Shown here piece after piece: positions 35,109-43,512 of a stretch of DNA of 64,000 bases. The position numbers and the translations under genes were made by a program. Within the stretch, counting starts at the first letter, position 1. Each line of letters starts with the position of its first letter. The stretch is from Streptomyces luomodiensis (GTDB lineage Bacteria; Actinomycetota; Actinomycetes; Streptomycetales; Streptomycetaceae): positions 9,114,001 through 9,178,000 of the forward strand of contig NZ_CP117522.1 of NCBI RefSeq assembly GCF_031679605.1. The letters run 5' to 3'. The notes below the pieces were generated by a model, which was not told the DNA's origin, did not search any database, and saw only the letters and a list, made by a program, of their open reading frames with translations.

Positions 35109-36107
35109 ATGCAGAGCCTAGCCGAGCGGGTGGCCGCGCTGGACCCGGACGCCGGGTCCGCGGTAGGCGTCATCGCCTACTTCGACCAGCTCATCGAGCG
35201 TCGGGCCGGCCTCGAGGCGGTCGTACGCGGCGCCGCGGTCCTGTCCGGGGCGGTGGCCCGCCTCGACGACCCGGACCGGAGGGTGCGCATCCGGGTGACT
35301 CCCGACGGCCGGCGGACGGACGACGACCCACCGGTGCGGCCGGAATGGCCCTCGGTCCCGGTCTTCCCGGGCGAGGCGGCGGCGGTCCGGCTCGAGAGCA
35401 CCCGGAAGTCCGTCGTCCACGACCTGATCCTGGAGCGGGCGGCCCTGGTCGCGGGCGTCGTCACGGTGCGCGTGCGGGGGCGAGCGCCCGTGGCGGCCGA
35501 CCCTGACGACCCGGCTCTGACCGAGACGGTGGTGGATCCGGAGGCATCCGAAAGCACCCGTCTCCTCGCGGCCGAGGCGCTCGGGCTCTCCGCGCACGCG
35601 CAGGCCCGCGCCGTCGCGCGCGTCGGGGGAGTGATGCACGTCCAGTCGGCCGAGGTTCCCGTCTCCTCGCTGCCGGGCCGCATAGGCGTCGGCCCGGCCG
35701 TGCCCGTCCTGGAGCTGCCGCGGTCGGCGACCGCGGCCCGCACGGCCCTGCGGTTCACCGCGGACGGCACGGCGCACGACCCCGGACCCCGGATCGTCCA
35801 CGCCGACGAGCTGGGCGGCCTCGACATCCTCGCGCGCGCCCTCGACGCGGACACCCCGCCCCCGCCCGACGTCGCGACCCTGCTCCGCGAGGCGGCCGAA
35901 ACCCCCTGGCTGTTGCAGACGTTGAGCGTCGTGTCCCATGCGGCGAGCCTGCGGAGTGCCGCCGGTGAACTCCATCTCCACCACTCCACACTCCAGGAGC
36001 GGATCAGCTACGCCGAACGAAGACTCGGCTGGCCACTGCGTACCCCCGCGGGCCGGCTGCGCCTCCAATTGGCCCTCGCGGCCAGACTGCTGACACGACG
36101 CCCCTGA
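35109..36107 (+). CDS. PucR-like transcriptional regulator
   Basis: 332 residues. The last 60 residues form a PucR-type C-terminal helix-turn-helix (GELHLHHSTLQERISYAERRL, followed by a Leu-rich helix). The rest is a variable sensor region without clear motifs. The start ATG has GGAGGG 9 bp upstream. The gene follows the esterase by 86 bp. PucR-type regulators often act on small-molecule catabolism genes, but no target is evident here. Confidence 0.75.
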   Translation: MQSLAERVAALDPDAGSAVGVIAYFDQLIERRAGLEAVVRGAAVLSGAVARLDDPDRRVRIRVTPDGRRTDDDPPVRPEWPSVPVFPGEAAAVRLESTRKSVVHDLILERAALVAGVVTVRVRGRAPVAADPDDPALTETVVDPEASESTRLLAAEALGLSAHAQARAVARVGGVMHVQSAEVPVSSLPGRIGVGPAVPVLELPRSATAARTALRFTADGTAHDPGPRIVHADELGGLDILARALDADTPPPPDVATLLREAAETPWLLQTLSVVSHAASLRSAAGELHLHHSTLQERISYAERRLGWPLRTPAGRLRLQLALAARLLTRRP

Positions 36108-36256
36108 GCGCTTCGGGCAGCCGTCCCCGCGCCATGGCCGTTCATCCGCATCCCACCGCTGAGGCGGATGAGCCGGATGGGAGCCAAGTGGCAGATATAT
36201 GCAAGGTTTGCTGCCTGGAACGGGTACTTCCGCACCTATTCCGTGCCACACTGGTG

Positions 36257-36292
36257 GTGGCCCTCACCGCATCCCCCGTCGGTGAGGGCCAC
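36257..36292. terminator. Bidirectional terminator hairpin
   Basis: Perfect 13-bp arms (36257-36269 and 36280-36292) enclose a 10-nt C-rich loop. It lies between the convergent PucR-like and LysR genes. Confidence 0.85.
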
Positions 36293-36303
36293 TCACTGAA
36301 CAC

Positions 36304-37236
36304 CTAGCCGCTGGGCATGAGGTGTTTCCGCGCGGATTCCCGGAAGTGCGCGATGAGCGGGTTGCGGTCGTCGCCGCGGGTGACGACGGCCACCTGGCAG
36401 GGTTCGATGCCGTGGATGGGGATGGTGGCGACGTCGTCCCGCAGTGTGCTGCGTCGATCGCCGGCGGGCAGGACGGCGACGGCCCGGCCCTCCGCGACGA
36501 GTTCGAGCTTGTCCTCGAAGGTGTCGATGACCAGGGGGCCAAGTGGTGCCGGGCGGCCGTCCGGGCGGGGTTCCAGCCGCCAGAATCCGGTCCACGTGGC
36601 GGCGGGGCCGGTGCAGGGCACGAGGGGCTCGTCGGTGAAGTCGTCCGGGGTGATCGACTCCTTGCCGGCGAGGCGGTGGGCGGCGGGTACGAGGAGCACA
36701 CGCGGTTCGTCGTAGAGGACGGTCAGGCGCAGGCCATCGGTCGGGAACGGGAGCGGCGCTCGGGCGACGAGTGCGTCGACCCGGCGGTCGGGCAGGGCGC
36801 GGCCGTCGTTCCACTCCAGGTGGCGGGTGGTGACGTGGGCGTCGGGGTGGCGGCGGCGCAGATCCCGTACGGCGGGGGTGATGACGAGGTCGTCGACGTA
36901 GCCGATGGTGATCGCGCGGGGCGGTGCGGCGGCGCGTGCGGTGAGTGCCGCCTGGTGGGAGGTGTGCAGGAGCGCCTGTGCCTGGGGGAGGAAGGCGGCG
37001 CCGGCCGCGGTGAGGCGGCTGCCCTGGGGAGTGCGCTCGAGCAGGCGCACCCCGAGCACGTCCTCCAGCCGCTGGATCTGGCGGCTCAGGGACGGCTGGG
37101 CGAGATGCAGTGCCGCGGCGGCTCGGGCGAAGTTCAGATGCTCGGCGACGACCGTGAAGTACCGCACCAGCCTCAGGTCGAGATCCGCGCCGGGATCGAG
37201 ATGGACCGGTGGCGAGGGCGGGGCGGCGGCACGCAT
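36304..37236 (-). CDS. LysR-family transcriptional regulator
   Basis: 310 residues. The LysR helix-turn-helix is at about 25-80 (LNFARAAAALHLAQPSLSRQIQRLE), preceded by a Pro-rich N-terminal tail, and the effector domain follows. The ATG at 37236 is the only start with an N-terminus of family length. It lies behind the two-component genes on the same strand but 138 bp away, and converges on the PucR-like gene. No divergent target is visible, so its function is not indicated. Confidence 0.83.
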   Translation of the reverse strand: MRAAAPPSPPVHLDPGADLDLRLVRYFTVVAEHLNFARAAAALHLAQPSLSRQIQRLEDVLGVRLLERTPQGSRLTAAGAAFLPQAQALLHTSHQAALTARAAAPPRAITIGYVDDLVITPAVRDLRRRHPDAHVTTRHLEWNDGRALPDRRVDALVARAPLPFPTDGLRLTVLYDEPRVLLVPAAHRLAGKESITPDDFTDEPLVPCTGPAATWTGFWRLEPRPDGRPAPLGPLVIDTFEDKLELVAEGRAVAVLPAGDRRSTLRDDVATIPIHGIEPCQVAVVTRGDDRNPLIAHFRESARKHLMPSG

Positions 37237-37374
37237 GCCGCCACTGTATCCGTGATGCCGGTCCCCGGCCGTCGTCCGGCGGCCGGCTCCCATCCCGGGG
37301 AGGCCCGGTGCGGCGCCGCCGCTAAAGCCGGCACCGCACCCCAGCGCCCGCCGCCTGGTTCGCGGCCGCACACC

Positions 37375-38058
37375 TCATCCACCGGCCTTGACCAGCCCGT
37401 GCACGAACGCGTATTTCACCGCCTGTGCCCGGTCGCGCAGATGGGCCTTGGCGAAGACGTTGTTGATGTGGGTCTTCACCGTGGCCTCGCCGACCACCAG
37501 CCGCTCGGCGATCGCCCGGTTGGTCAGGCCCTCGCCGATGAGGGTGAGCACCTCGATCTCCCGGGGCGTGAGGCCGGGGGCGAGGCCGGAGACCGGCTGC
37601 TCGGCCGGGGCGCTGTTCTTGATGGCGGCGGCCAGCAGCCGGTCCCGCACGGCGGGGTCGAGGACGGACTGCCCGGCGGCGGCGACCCGCACCGCGCGGG
37701 CGATGTCCTGGCGGCCGGATTCCTTGGTCAGGTAGCCGCGGGCTCCGGCGCCGAGCGCGGCGAGGATGTACTGCTCGTCGGCGAAGGTGGTGAGCACCAC
37801 CACGGCGACGGCGGGGAAGCGCTCGGTGATCAGCCGGGTGGCCTCGACCCCGTCCACCCGCGGCATGTTGAGGTCCATCAGGACCACGTCGGGGCTGTGC
37901 TCCGCGGCGGCCGCCAGGGCCTGCTCGCCGTCCCGGGCCGTGGCCACCACCTCCAGGTCCGGTTGCAGGTCGAGCACCGTCGCCAGCGCCTCGCGGATCG
38001 CGGTCTGGTCATCGGCGACGACCACCCGTACCGGCCGTACCGGCTCTTCGTCGCTCAT
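37375..38058 (-). CDS. NarL/LuxR-type response regulator
   Basis: 227 residues. The receiver domain has the phospho-acceptor Asp62 (VLMDLNMP), the acidic pair in VADDQ, Thr in LTTFAD and Lys in LTKES. The LuxR-type helix-turn-helix (LTPREIEVLTLIGEGLTNRAIAERL) is at about 155-215. The ATG overlaps the stop of the kinase gene (ATGA), so both are translated together. It is the cognate regulator of the upstream kinase. Target genes are unknown; the divergent or nearby genes are not obvious candidates. Confidence 0.9.
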   Translation of the reverse strand: MSDEEPVRPVRVVVADDQTAIREALATVLDLQPDLEVVATARDGEQALAAAAEHSPDVVLMDLNMPRVDGVEATRLITERFPAVAVVVLTTFADEQYILAALGAGARGYLTKESGRQDIARAVRVAAAGQSVLDPAVRDRLLAAAIKNSAPAEQPVSGLAPGLTPREIEVLTLIGEGLTNRAIAERLVVGEATVKTHINNVFAKAHLRDRAQAVKYAFVHGLVKAGG

Positions 38059-39227
38059 GTCGGTATCACCACGTGCACGCGCCATCCTCCTGCGTCGTCG
38101 CCGTCCACGACCGGCCCGGCCGCGACCGTACCCGCGACCAGTTCGAGGCGCTCGCGCATGCCGACCAGCCCCATGCCGCCGCCGGCGCCGGCCAGTGGCC
38201 GGGAACCGCCCGGCGGCGCGGCGTTCACGACCTCCAGGACGGTTTCGCGCCGCCGGTACTCCAGGAGCATGCGGACCGCCGCGCCCGGTGCGTACTTGTG
38301 CGCGTTGGTCAGCGCCTCCTGGGCGCAGCGCACGAGCACCTGGGCGAGGCGCACGGGCAGTTCCCGCGGCGTCCCGTCGACCCGCAGCGTACCGGAGCCG
38401 GGGCTGCCCGCAGCCGACCCGAGCATCGAGCGCAACGTCTCCACCAGCGGCAGCGCGTCCTCGCGCAAGTCGCGGACGGTGCGCTGCACTTCGGTCAGCC
38501 CCTCGCGGACCAGGCTCTGGGCCCGCTGGGCGGACTCCCGGGCCCGCGCGACGTCGCCGGCCTCCAGCAGCGCGTCGGTGACCTCCAGTTGCATGTTGAC
38601 GCCGGCCAGCGAGTGGGCCAGCACGTCGTGCACATCGCGGGCGATGCGGGCGCGCTCGGCCAGCGCCTGTGCGCGGGCCTCGGAGCGCGCGGCGAGTTCG
38701 GCCTGCTCGGCCGCCGCCCGCGCCGAGCGAAGCGCCTCGGCGCGGGAGCGGTTGACCAGACCGGGCAGCACGGAGACGCCGGTGAACGCGCCCAGGTACC
38801 ACGAGGTGTGCTGGTGGCCGGCGCCCAGCGGGAAGTACAGCACGCCCGCGCACAGCGCACTGGTGAACGCCGCCAAGGTCATCGAGGGCCGTAGCGCCAG
38901 ACGGAACCCGGCGTGGCCGGTGGCGGAGAACGCGAACACCGCCGCCGCGCCGGAGTGGTCCACGCTCAGCAGGGCGGCCGCGCTGACCGCCTGGACGGCC
39001 AGCAGCACGGTCAGCCGGCGCGACGTCAGCCTGGTCTCGGGGAGCAGCCGGGCGCACAGCAGCAGCGAGTTCCACCCGAGCAGGCACAGGACCGCCAGAC
39101 CGGTGCCGGAGGTCCCGACCGGTCGCACCAGGACCGCGCACACGGCCGCACCGATGGCGGTGGCGAAGAAATGGGAGAGGTTGTGGTCCGTCGCGAGCCA
39201 GCGCATCGCGGCTTGAAGTCGGTTCAC
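38055..39227 (-). CDS. DesK/NarL-type sensor histidine kinase
   Basis: 390 residues. About five transmembrane segments fill residues 15-155, followed by a coiled Ala/Arg/Glu-rich linker, an HisKA_3 dimerisation domain with His200 in RDVHDVLAHSL, and a HATPase domain (QEALTNAHKYAPGA, GMGLVGMRERL). It senses an unknown membrane or extracellular signal and phosphorylates the response regulator encoded downstream. It overlaps that gene by 4 bp. Confidence 0.9.
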   Translation of the reverse strand: MNRLQAAMRWLATDHNLSHFFATAIGAAVCAVLVRPVGTSGTGLAVLCLLGWNSLLLCARLLPETRLTSRRLTVLLAVQAVSAAALLSVDHSGAAAVFAFSATGHAGFRLALRPSMTLAAFTSALCAGVLYFPLGAGHQHTSWYLGAFTGVSVLPGLVNRSRAEALRSARAAAEQAELAARSEARAQALAERARIARDVHDVLAHSLAGVNMQLEVTDALLEAGDVARARESAQRAQSLVREGLTEVQRTVRDLREDALPLVETLRSMLGSAAGSPGSGTLRVDGTPRELPVRLAQVLVRCAQEALTNAHKYAPGAAVRMLLEYRRRETVLEVVNAAPPGGSRPLAGAGGGMGLVGMRERLELVAGTVAAGPVVDGDDAGGWRVHVVIPT

Positions 39228-39268
39228 TGGACTCGCTTCCCGCGGTCGGCGTTACGGGGCGGAAAACT

Positions 39269-39306
39269 ACCAGCGCCGCCGGCGGTGGTCCGCCGGCGGC
39301 GCTGGT
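39269..39306 (-). terminator. Very stable GC hairpin downstream of the DUF1453-like gene
   Basis: Perfect 17-bp arms with a TGGT tetraloop (39269-39285 and 39290-39306). It lies after the stop of the DUF1453-like gene and before the kinase gene, so it likely ends the former's transcript. Confidence 0.85.
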
Positions 39307-39373
39307 GCGCGGACGGGGCGGGTGGTCTCCTGACACCGGGCGGCCGCCGCACGGTTGCCCCGCCCCGGTGCCG

Positions 39374-39958
39374 TCACCAGTCGCGCGGTCCCCACGGCCG
39401 CTGCCCGCCGCCCCCGGCGTCGCGCACCCAGCCGCGGACCTGGTCGAACGCCGGCGATGTGCGGTGCGGCGTACCGTCTTGGCCCTTCTCCCACACCACC
39501 GTGGACCCGGTGCGCATCGCCCGGCCCAGCACCACCAGCGTCTCGGCCAGCACACCGAGTCCGATGGACAACAGCACGGCCTGGTTGGCCGCGTGCGCCG
39601 ACGCGGGCGACACCGCGTGTTCGACCGGGATCATCGCCACCTTCAGTACCCCGTTCACCAACCACAGCAGCAGTGTGCTGACGCGGTATCGCATCCACAG
39701 CACACCGTCGCGCTCGCCCAGGTGGACGGTGGTGCCGCGAAGGAGGCCCACGACCACGCTCAGCAGGCAGCCGGCCGCGATCAGGGCGATGGCGGCCGCG
39801 CTGAGCGGAAGGGCGTCGCGCACCCGGAACACTCCCACGACGCTCAGCACCACCGGAGCCACCAGCATGGCCTTGGCCTGCAACAGTTCGCCGATCATCC
39901 GGCGAGCGAGGACGTAACCGACGCCGCCTACGATGAGGACGATGTCCAGGGGACTCAT
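39374..39958 (-). CDS. DUF1453-like integral membrane protein
   Basis: 194 residues with about five hydrophobic segments up to residue 160 and a polar C-terminal tail (VWEKGQDGTPHRTSPAF, then Gly/Arg/Trp-rich). The hydrophobic pattern and the LGERDGVLWMRYR loop resemble DUF1453/CcdC-type actinobacterial membrane proteins. The ATG at 39958 is preferred, because GGAAGGG lies 5 bp upstream; a GTG at 39973 precedes that site. It is upstream of the histidine kinase but separated by a strong hairpin, so a shared role is uncertain. Confidence 0.65.
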   Translation of the reverse strand: MSPLDIVLIVGGVGYVLARRMIGELLQAKAMLVAPVVLSVVGVFRVRDALPLSAAAIALIAAGCLLSVVVGLLRGTTVHLGERDGVLWMRYRVSTLLLWLVNGVLKVAMIPVEHAVSPASAHAANQAVLLSIGLGVLAETLVVLGRAMRTGSTVVWEKGQDGTPHRTSPAFDQVRGWVRDAGGGGQRPWGPRDW

Positions 39959-40091
39959 CTCGGCCCTTCCCACGTGCGTTTCCCGGGTGTTTCCCGCTGA
40001 TACCGGAACGCTAGGGATCGCGCCGCCGAAGCTGCTCCACCCCTGGGTGGAGCTTTGGGGTGGAGCATCGCCTGCCGAGGGTTCGAGGCCC

Positions 40092-40733
40092 TCAGCCGAT
40101 CTGCGCGGTCGCGCCCGAGGTCAGGCGGTGGTAGCGGGCCGCGGTGCCAGGGCCTTGGTCGCCCAGGAAACCGCCGACCATCGCGGTGCCGATGTCGTTG
40201 AGGGCGCCGTCGTGGATGGCGTAGGCGTCCCGCGGGGCGACCTCGCGGACGTAGTCGATCAGGTGGCCGACGGTGGACCAGGGGGCGTGCACCGGCAGCA
40301 GCAGCGTGCCGACGGGGGCGTCGGGGACGGTCAGGGCGTCTCCGGGGTGGAAGAGGACGTCGTCGATGAGGAACCCGATGTTGGCGATGCGCGGGATGTC
40401 GGGGTGGATGACCGCGTGCCAGGTGCCGTGGACCGTCACATCGAAGCCGGCCGCGGTGAACGCCTCGCCTTCGCCGACGACGGTGACCCGGGTGCCGAGG
40501 CCGTCCAGCCGCTTGGCCACGGAGGAGTTGGTCCAGATGCGCAGGCGCGGGTTGTTCTCGGCCGCCCGGCGCAGCGTCTCCTCCGCGAAGTGGTCGAAGT
40601 GTTCATGCGTGACCAGGACCGCGTCGGCGCCGTCCAGGGCCTGCGGTTCGGTCAGACCGCCCGGGTCCACGGCCAGGCGGCGGCCGTCCTTCTCGACGCG
40701 GACGCAGGCGTGGCCGAACTTGGTGAGTCGCAT
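40092..40733 (-). CDS. MBL-fold metal-dependent hydrolase (UlaG-like)
   Basis: 213 residues of the metallo-beta-lactamase fold. The metal-binding motif is THEHFDHF, with AVDPGGL upstream and HPGDALTVP and LPVHAPW downstream; the small size matches the YycJ/UlaG-like group. The ATG at 40733 has GGAAGG 9 bp upstream and is preferred to an ATG 9 bp earlier. It is divergent from the MarR regulator gene, with three TRTACA boxes between them, so it is the likely target of that regulator. The substrate is unknown. Confidence 0.85.
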   Translation of the reverse strand: MRLTKFGHACVRVEKDGRRLAVDPGGLTEPQALDGADAVLVTHEHFDHFAEETLRRAAENNPRLRIWTNSSVAKRLDGLGTRVTVVGEGEAFTAAGFDVTVHGTWHAVIHPDIPRIANIGFLIDDVLFHPGDALTVPDAPVGTLLLPVHAPWSTVGHLIDYVREVAPRDAYAIHDGALNDIGTAMVGGFLGDQGPGTAARYHRLTSGATAQIG

Positions 40734-40760
40734 GGTGGGCATCCTTCCAACGGGAGAAAC

Positions 40761-40792
40761 TATACAACCAAGGTGTACAAATAAACTGTACA
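40761..40792. promoter_or_regulatory. Three TRTACA boxes with 13-bp period, candidate MarR operator
   Basis: TATACA (40761-40766), TGTACA (40774-40779) and TGTACA (40787-40792) are exactly 13 bp apart. They lie in the 92-bp divergent region between the MBL and MarR genes, in an AT-rich patch unlike its surroundings. TGTACA is self-complementary, so each box can be half of a dyad. Confidence 0.55.
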
Positions 40793-40825
40793 GCTTTCTT
40801 CCATGGAGCTGGATAGGATGCGCGC

Positions 40826-41251
40826 ATGGACGAAGAAGTGCTGGCCGAGGAGGTGCGGCAGTCGATCGGGGAGCTGGTCCGGGCGGTACGCGTCGTGGAC
40901 ACCATGCCTCCCGGTGAGGCGGCCGTCCTCGGCTTCCTCGACCGCAGCGGCCCCCTGACCACGGCCGACCTCGCCCACCGGCGCGGGGTGACGCACCAGT
41001 CGGCCGCCAAGTCCGTGAAGGAACTCATCGGCGGCGGCCTGGTGCGCACCGAACCCCACCCCAGCGACGGCCGCAAACTCCTGGTGCACATCACCGACGC
41101 CGGACGCGCCCGCCTGCGCCGCGAACGCGCCCAGCGCACCCACGCCCTCGACGCCGCCATCCGCGACACGTTCAGCCCCGAGGAGCAGGAGCGCCTGCGT
41201 GACTGCGTCGCCCTGCTGTCCCGCCTGACCGCACGCCTGACCGGCCGCTGA
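40826..41251 (+). CDS. MarR-family transcriptional regulator
   Basis: 141 residues with the MarR winged helix in the middle (TTADLAHRRGVTHQSAAKSVKELIGGGLV, then the wing HPSDGRKLLVHITDAG). Helices at both ends provide the dimer interface (SIGELVRAVRVVDT at the start, EEQERLRDCVALLSRLT at the end). It is divergent from the UlaG-like hydrolase. TRTACA boxes in the shared region are likely its operator, so it probably represses both genes until a ligand binds. Confidence 0.88.
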   Translation: MDEEVLAEEVRQSIGELVRAVRVVDTMPPGEAAVLGFLDRSGPLTTADLAHRRGVTHQSAAKSVKELIGGGLVRTEPHPSDGRKLLVHITDAGRARLRRERAQRTHALDAAIRDTFSPEEQERLRDCVALLSRLTARLTGR

Positions 41252-41326
41252 CCAGTCGGCCGTCGAACAACCGGCCCTCGAACGACCGCCGGCTGGACGA
41301 CACCCGCGGACCGGCCACGCGGCCGG

Positions 41327-42307
41327 TCACGGCCCCAGCAGGAAGGTGCTGCCCACCGCGTTCGGCAAAAAGGCATCCGGCAGCCGGGTCGCCAGCGCCT
41401 GCTGCGCCGTCCAGCTCGTGCAGTGCGCCGGAACCACGACCTCGGGTGCCTCGGCGACCAGCTCGTCGACCGTGCGGTCGACGACCGGCCCGAACCGCAG
41501 GTGCAGGCCGCCCAGAACCGCGTACAACCGGTGGACTCCCGTCACCTCCCGGGCATGCCGGACGATGTTGATGATCCCCGCGTGCCCACATCCCGTCAGG
41601 ATCACCAGCCCCTTGCCCCGTACGTGGAGAACGGCGGCTTGATCGTCCTCGATGAGCTCGTCCGGCGCCCATTCTCCGTCCAGGCACGCCTGGTGGCCCG
41701 CCATGCCCACCTCGAAATCAGTGGTTCGCCCGACCTCTCCGGTGATCAGGAGGAAGTCGTCGAGCAGCAGGGACGGGCGTCGTTGTTCGATCACCGTGAA
41801 GCCGGCTCCTTCGATGGCCGCGCGGCTCGGTGTCGGAAGGTCCAGCACACCGCCCGGACCGGCGATCCGGCGCCGTCGCCACGCGTCGGGGTGGAGCAGC
41901 ACCGGCATCGCCGGCCGCCCGATCCGGTTCACCAGCCCGTGCAGACCCGTCACATGGTCGAAGTGTCCATGGCTCAGGACGATGGCCTCGAAGGTGTCCG
42001 GGTGCACGCCGAGGCGATCGAGATTGCCGATCAGGCCGTCGGTGGTCGCACCGGCGTCGAACAGGATCCGCCGGCCGCGACCGCCGGTCTCGATGTCCAC
42101 CATCGCCGAGAAGCCGTGCTCGGCCCGGAGCACGTCGAGCGTGGCGCCCGTGACGGTCATCCCGGCCGGGGCCACGGGCAGCGGCCCCCCGGCGCCGGCC
42201 AGGCCCCAGCGCCGTACGAGACGTCCGTCCGGCAGCAAGGCGTCGCTGGAACTGTCGATCAGTGTCGTCACCCGCGCGGCATCGACCGGGCGTAGCGGAA
42301 CGTGCAC
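41327..42307 (-). CDS. MBL-fold metallohydrolase, dihydropteroate-synthase-like subgroup
   Basis: 326 residues. The metal site is SHGHFDHVTG with FDAGATTDGL before it, a later TGCGHAG and VVPAHCT. This combination is characteristic of the MBL subgroup annotated as 7,8-dihydropterin-6-methyl-4-(ribofuranosyl)aminobenzene phosphate synthase; the real bacterial activity is generally unclear. The GTG at 42307 has GGAGGA 3 bp upstream and is chosen over an ATG 51 bp earlier. It is divergent from the LysR gene, with 105 bp between starts, so LysR control is likely. Confidence 0.83.
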   Translation of the reverse strand: MHVPLRPVDAARVTTLIDSSSDALLPDGRLVRRWGLAGAGGPLPVAPAGMTVTGATLDVLRAEHGFSAMVDIETGGRGRRILFDAGATTDGLIGNLDRLGVHPDTFEAIVLSHGHFDHVTGLHGLVNRIGRPAMPVLLHPDAWRRRRIAGPGGVLDLPTPSRAAIEGAGFTVIEQRRPSLLLDDFLLITGEVGRTTDFEVGMAGHQACLDGEWAPDELIEDDQAAVLHVRGKGLVILTGCGHAGIINIVRHAREVTGVHRLYAVLGGLHLRFGPVVDRTVDELVAEAPEVVVPAHCTSWTAQQALATRLPDAFLPNAVGSTFLLGP

Positions 42308-42412
42308 GATTCCTCCCTCTGCTCTGTACCGCACCGATGCCACCGCACGGTGCGCCACCCGGTCCAGGACCGTTCCGCTTCCGCCCCGAGCGCTTCGATA
42401 TCGTGACTGGTC

Positions 42413-43324
42413 ATGGACCTACGGCAGCTTCGGTATTTCGTTGCCGTGGCCGAGGAGTTGCACTTCGGCCGCGCCGCCGCCCGCCTGCACATGTCGCAGC
42501 CGCCGTTGAGTCAGCGCGTCCGGGAGCTGGAGGAGGAACTCGGCTGCCGGTTGCTGGAACGGTCCTCGCACGGTGTGCGGCTCACCGACGGCGGCCGGAT
42601 CCTGCTCGCCGAGGCGAAGGAGATCCTGGAACGCGCCGAGCGGGCGAAGGAGAAGGTGAGACGGAGCGCCGGACACCGTACGGTCGTGGTGGGCGCCGTC
42701 GCCGGTGCCGGACTGGCCCTCGACGACCGGGTGCGGGAGACGTTCCGCCGACGGCGGCCACAGGCGGCTGTCCGGCTGCGGGAGTGCGGACTGACCGATC
42801 CGAGCGCGGGCCTGCGCACCGGTCAGGTGGACATGGCTCTCACCCGTCTGCCGTTCGACACCACGGGCATCGCCGTCCGGGTTCTCTACGAGGAACCCCT
42901 GGTGGCCGTCGTGCCCGCCACGGACCCCTTGGCCGAATCGGCCCAGGTCGACGTCGCGGACCTGCGCGGGCGCATGGCGTTCCGGCTGCCGCCGGGCACC
43001 GATCCGCGGTGGCGTGACTTCTGGCTCGCCACCGACGCCGACGAGCCGGACACGCCCGTGGTGAGCACCATCGGTGAGTGTCTGCACGCGGTCGCCTGGC
43101 GATCGGCCGTCGGTCTGCTCCCGGCGGCCGCGGCCCGCCACCACGCGGCGCCGGGCGTCAGCTTCGTACCCGTGACCGGTCACCGGCCCAGCCGTGTGGT
43201 GGTCGCCTGGCGCGCCGGGGAGGTGGACAGGCTCGTCCTCGACCTGATCGACATCGTCGGTGGCGGCCCGGAAACCGGCCGTGCGCCGTCCCGCGCGGTG
43301 CGGCGCGTTCGCTATCCGGGCTGA
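42413..43324 (+). CDS. LysR-family transcriptional regulator
   Basis: 303 residues with a canonical LysR opening (MDLRQLRYFVAVAEELHFGRAA, split across helices, then SQPPLSQRVRELEEEL). The effector domain occupies about 90-295. It is divergent from the MBL-fold hydrolase gene. I see no clear T-N11-A dyad in the 105-bp space. A strong hairpin follows the gene. Confidence 0.88.
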   Translation: MDLRQLRYFVAVAEELHFGRAAARLHMSQPPLSQRVRELEEELGCRLLERSSHGVRLTDGGRILLAEAKEILERAERAKEKVRRSAGHRTVVVGAVAGAGLALDDRVRETFRRRRPQAAVRLRECGLTDPSAGLRTGQVDMALTRLPFDTTGIAVRVLYEEPLVAVVPATDPLAESAQVDVADLRGRMAFRLPPGTDPRWRDFWLATDADEPDTPVVSTIGECLHAVAWRSAVGLLPAAAARHHAAPGVSFVPVTGHRPSRVVVAWRAGEVDRLVLDLIDIVGGGPETGRAPSRAVRRVRYPG

Positions 43325-43412
43325 CCCGTGCGGCCCGCCGCCGGACCGTGCGGTGCGTGGTGGATCGCGCGAGACGGCGTGTTCGGCCGCGCGGCGGGCA
43401 CCCCGTGCGGAG

Positions 43413-43444
43413 AAAGGCCGGCCGCGCGGGCGCGGCCGGCCTTT
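43413..43444. terminator. Bidirectional terminator hairpin
   Basis: Perfect 14-bp arms beginning AAAGGCC and ending GGCCTTT enclose a CGGG loop. The A/T ends act as short U-runs in both directions, between the convergent LysR and P450 genes. Confidence 0.9.
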
Positions 43445-43512
43445 CCGGCTGCCGGCAGCCGGACCCGGGCCGGTGACAACGGCTGGGTCCGGTACGCCAA
43501 GCGGTGCGCGGC

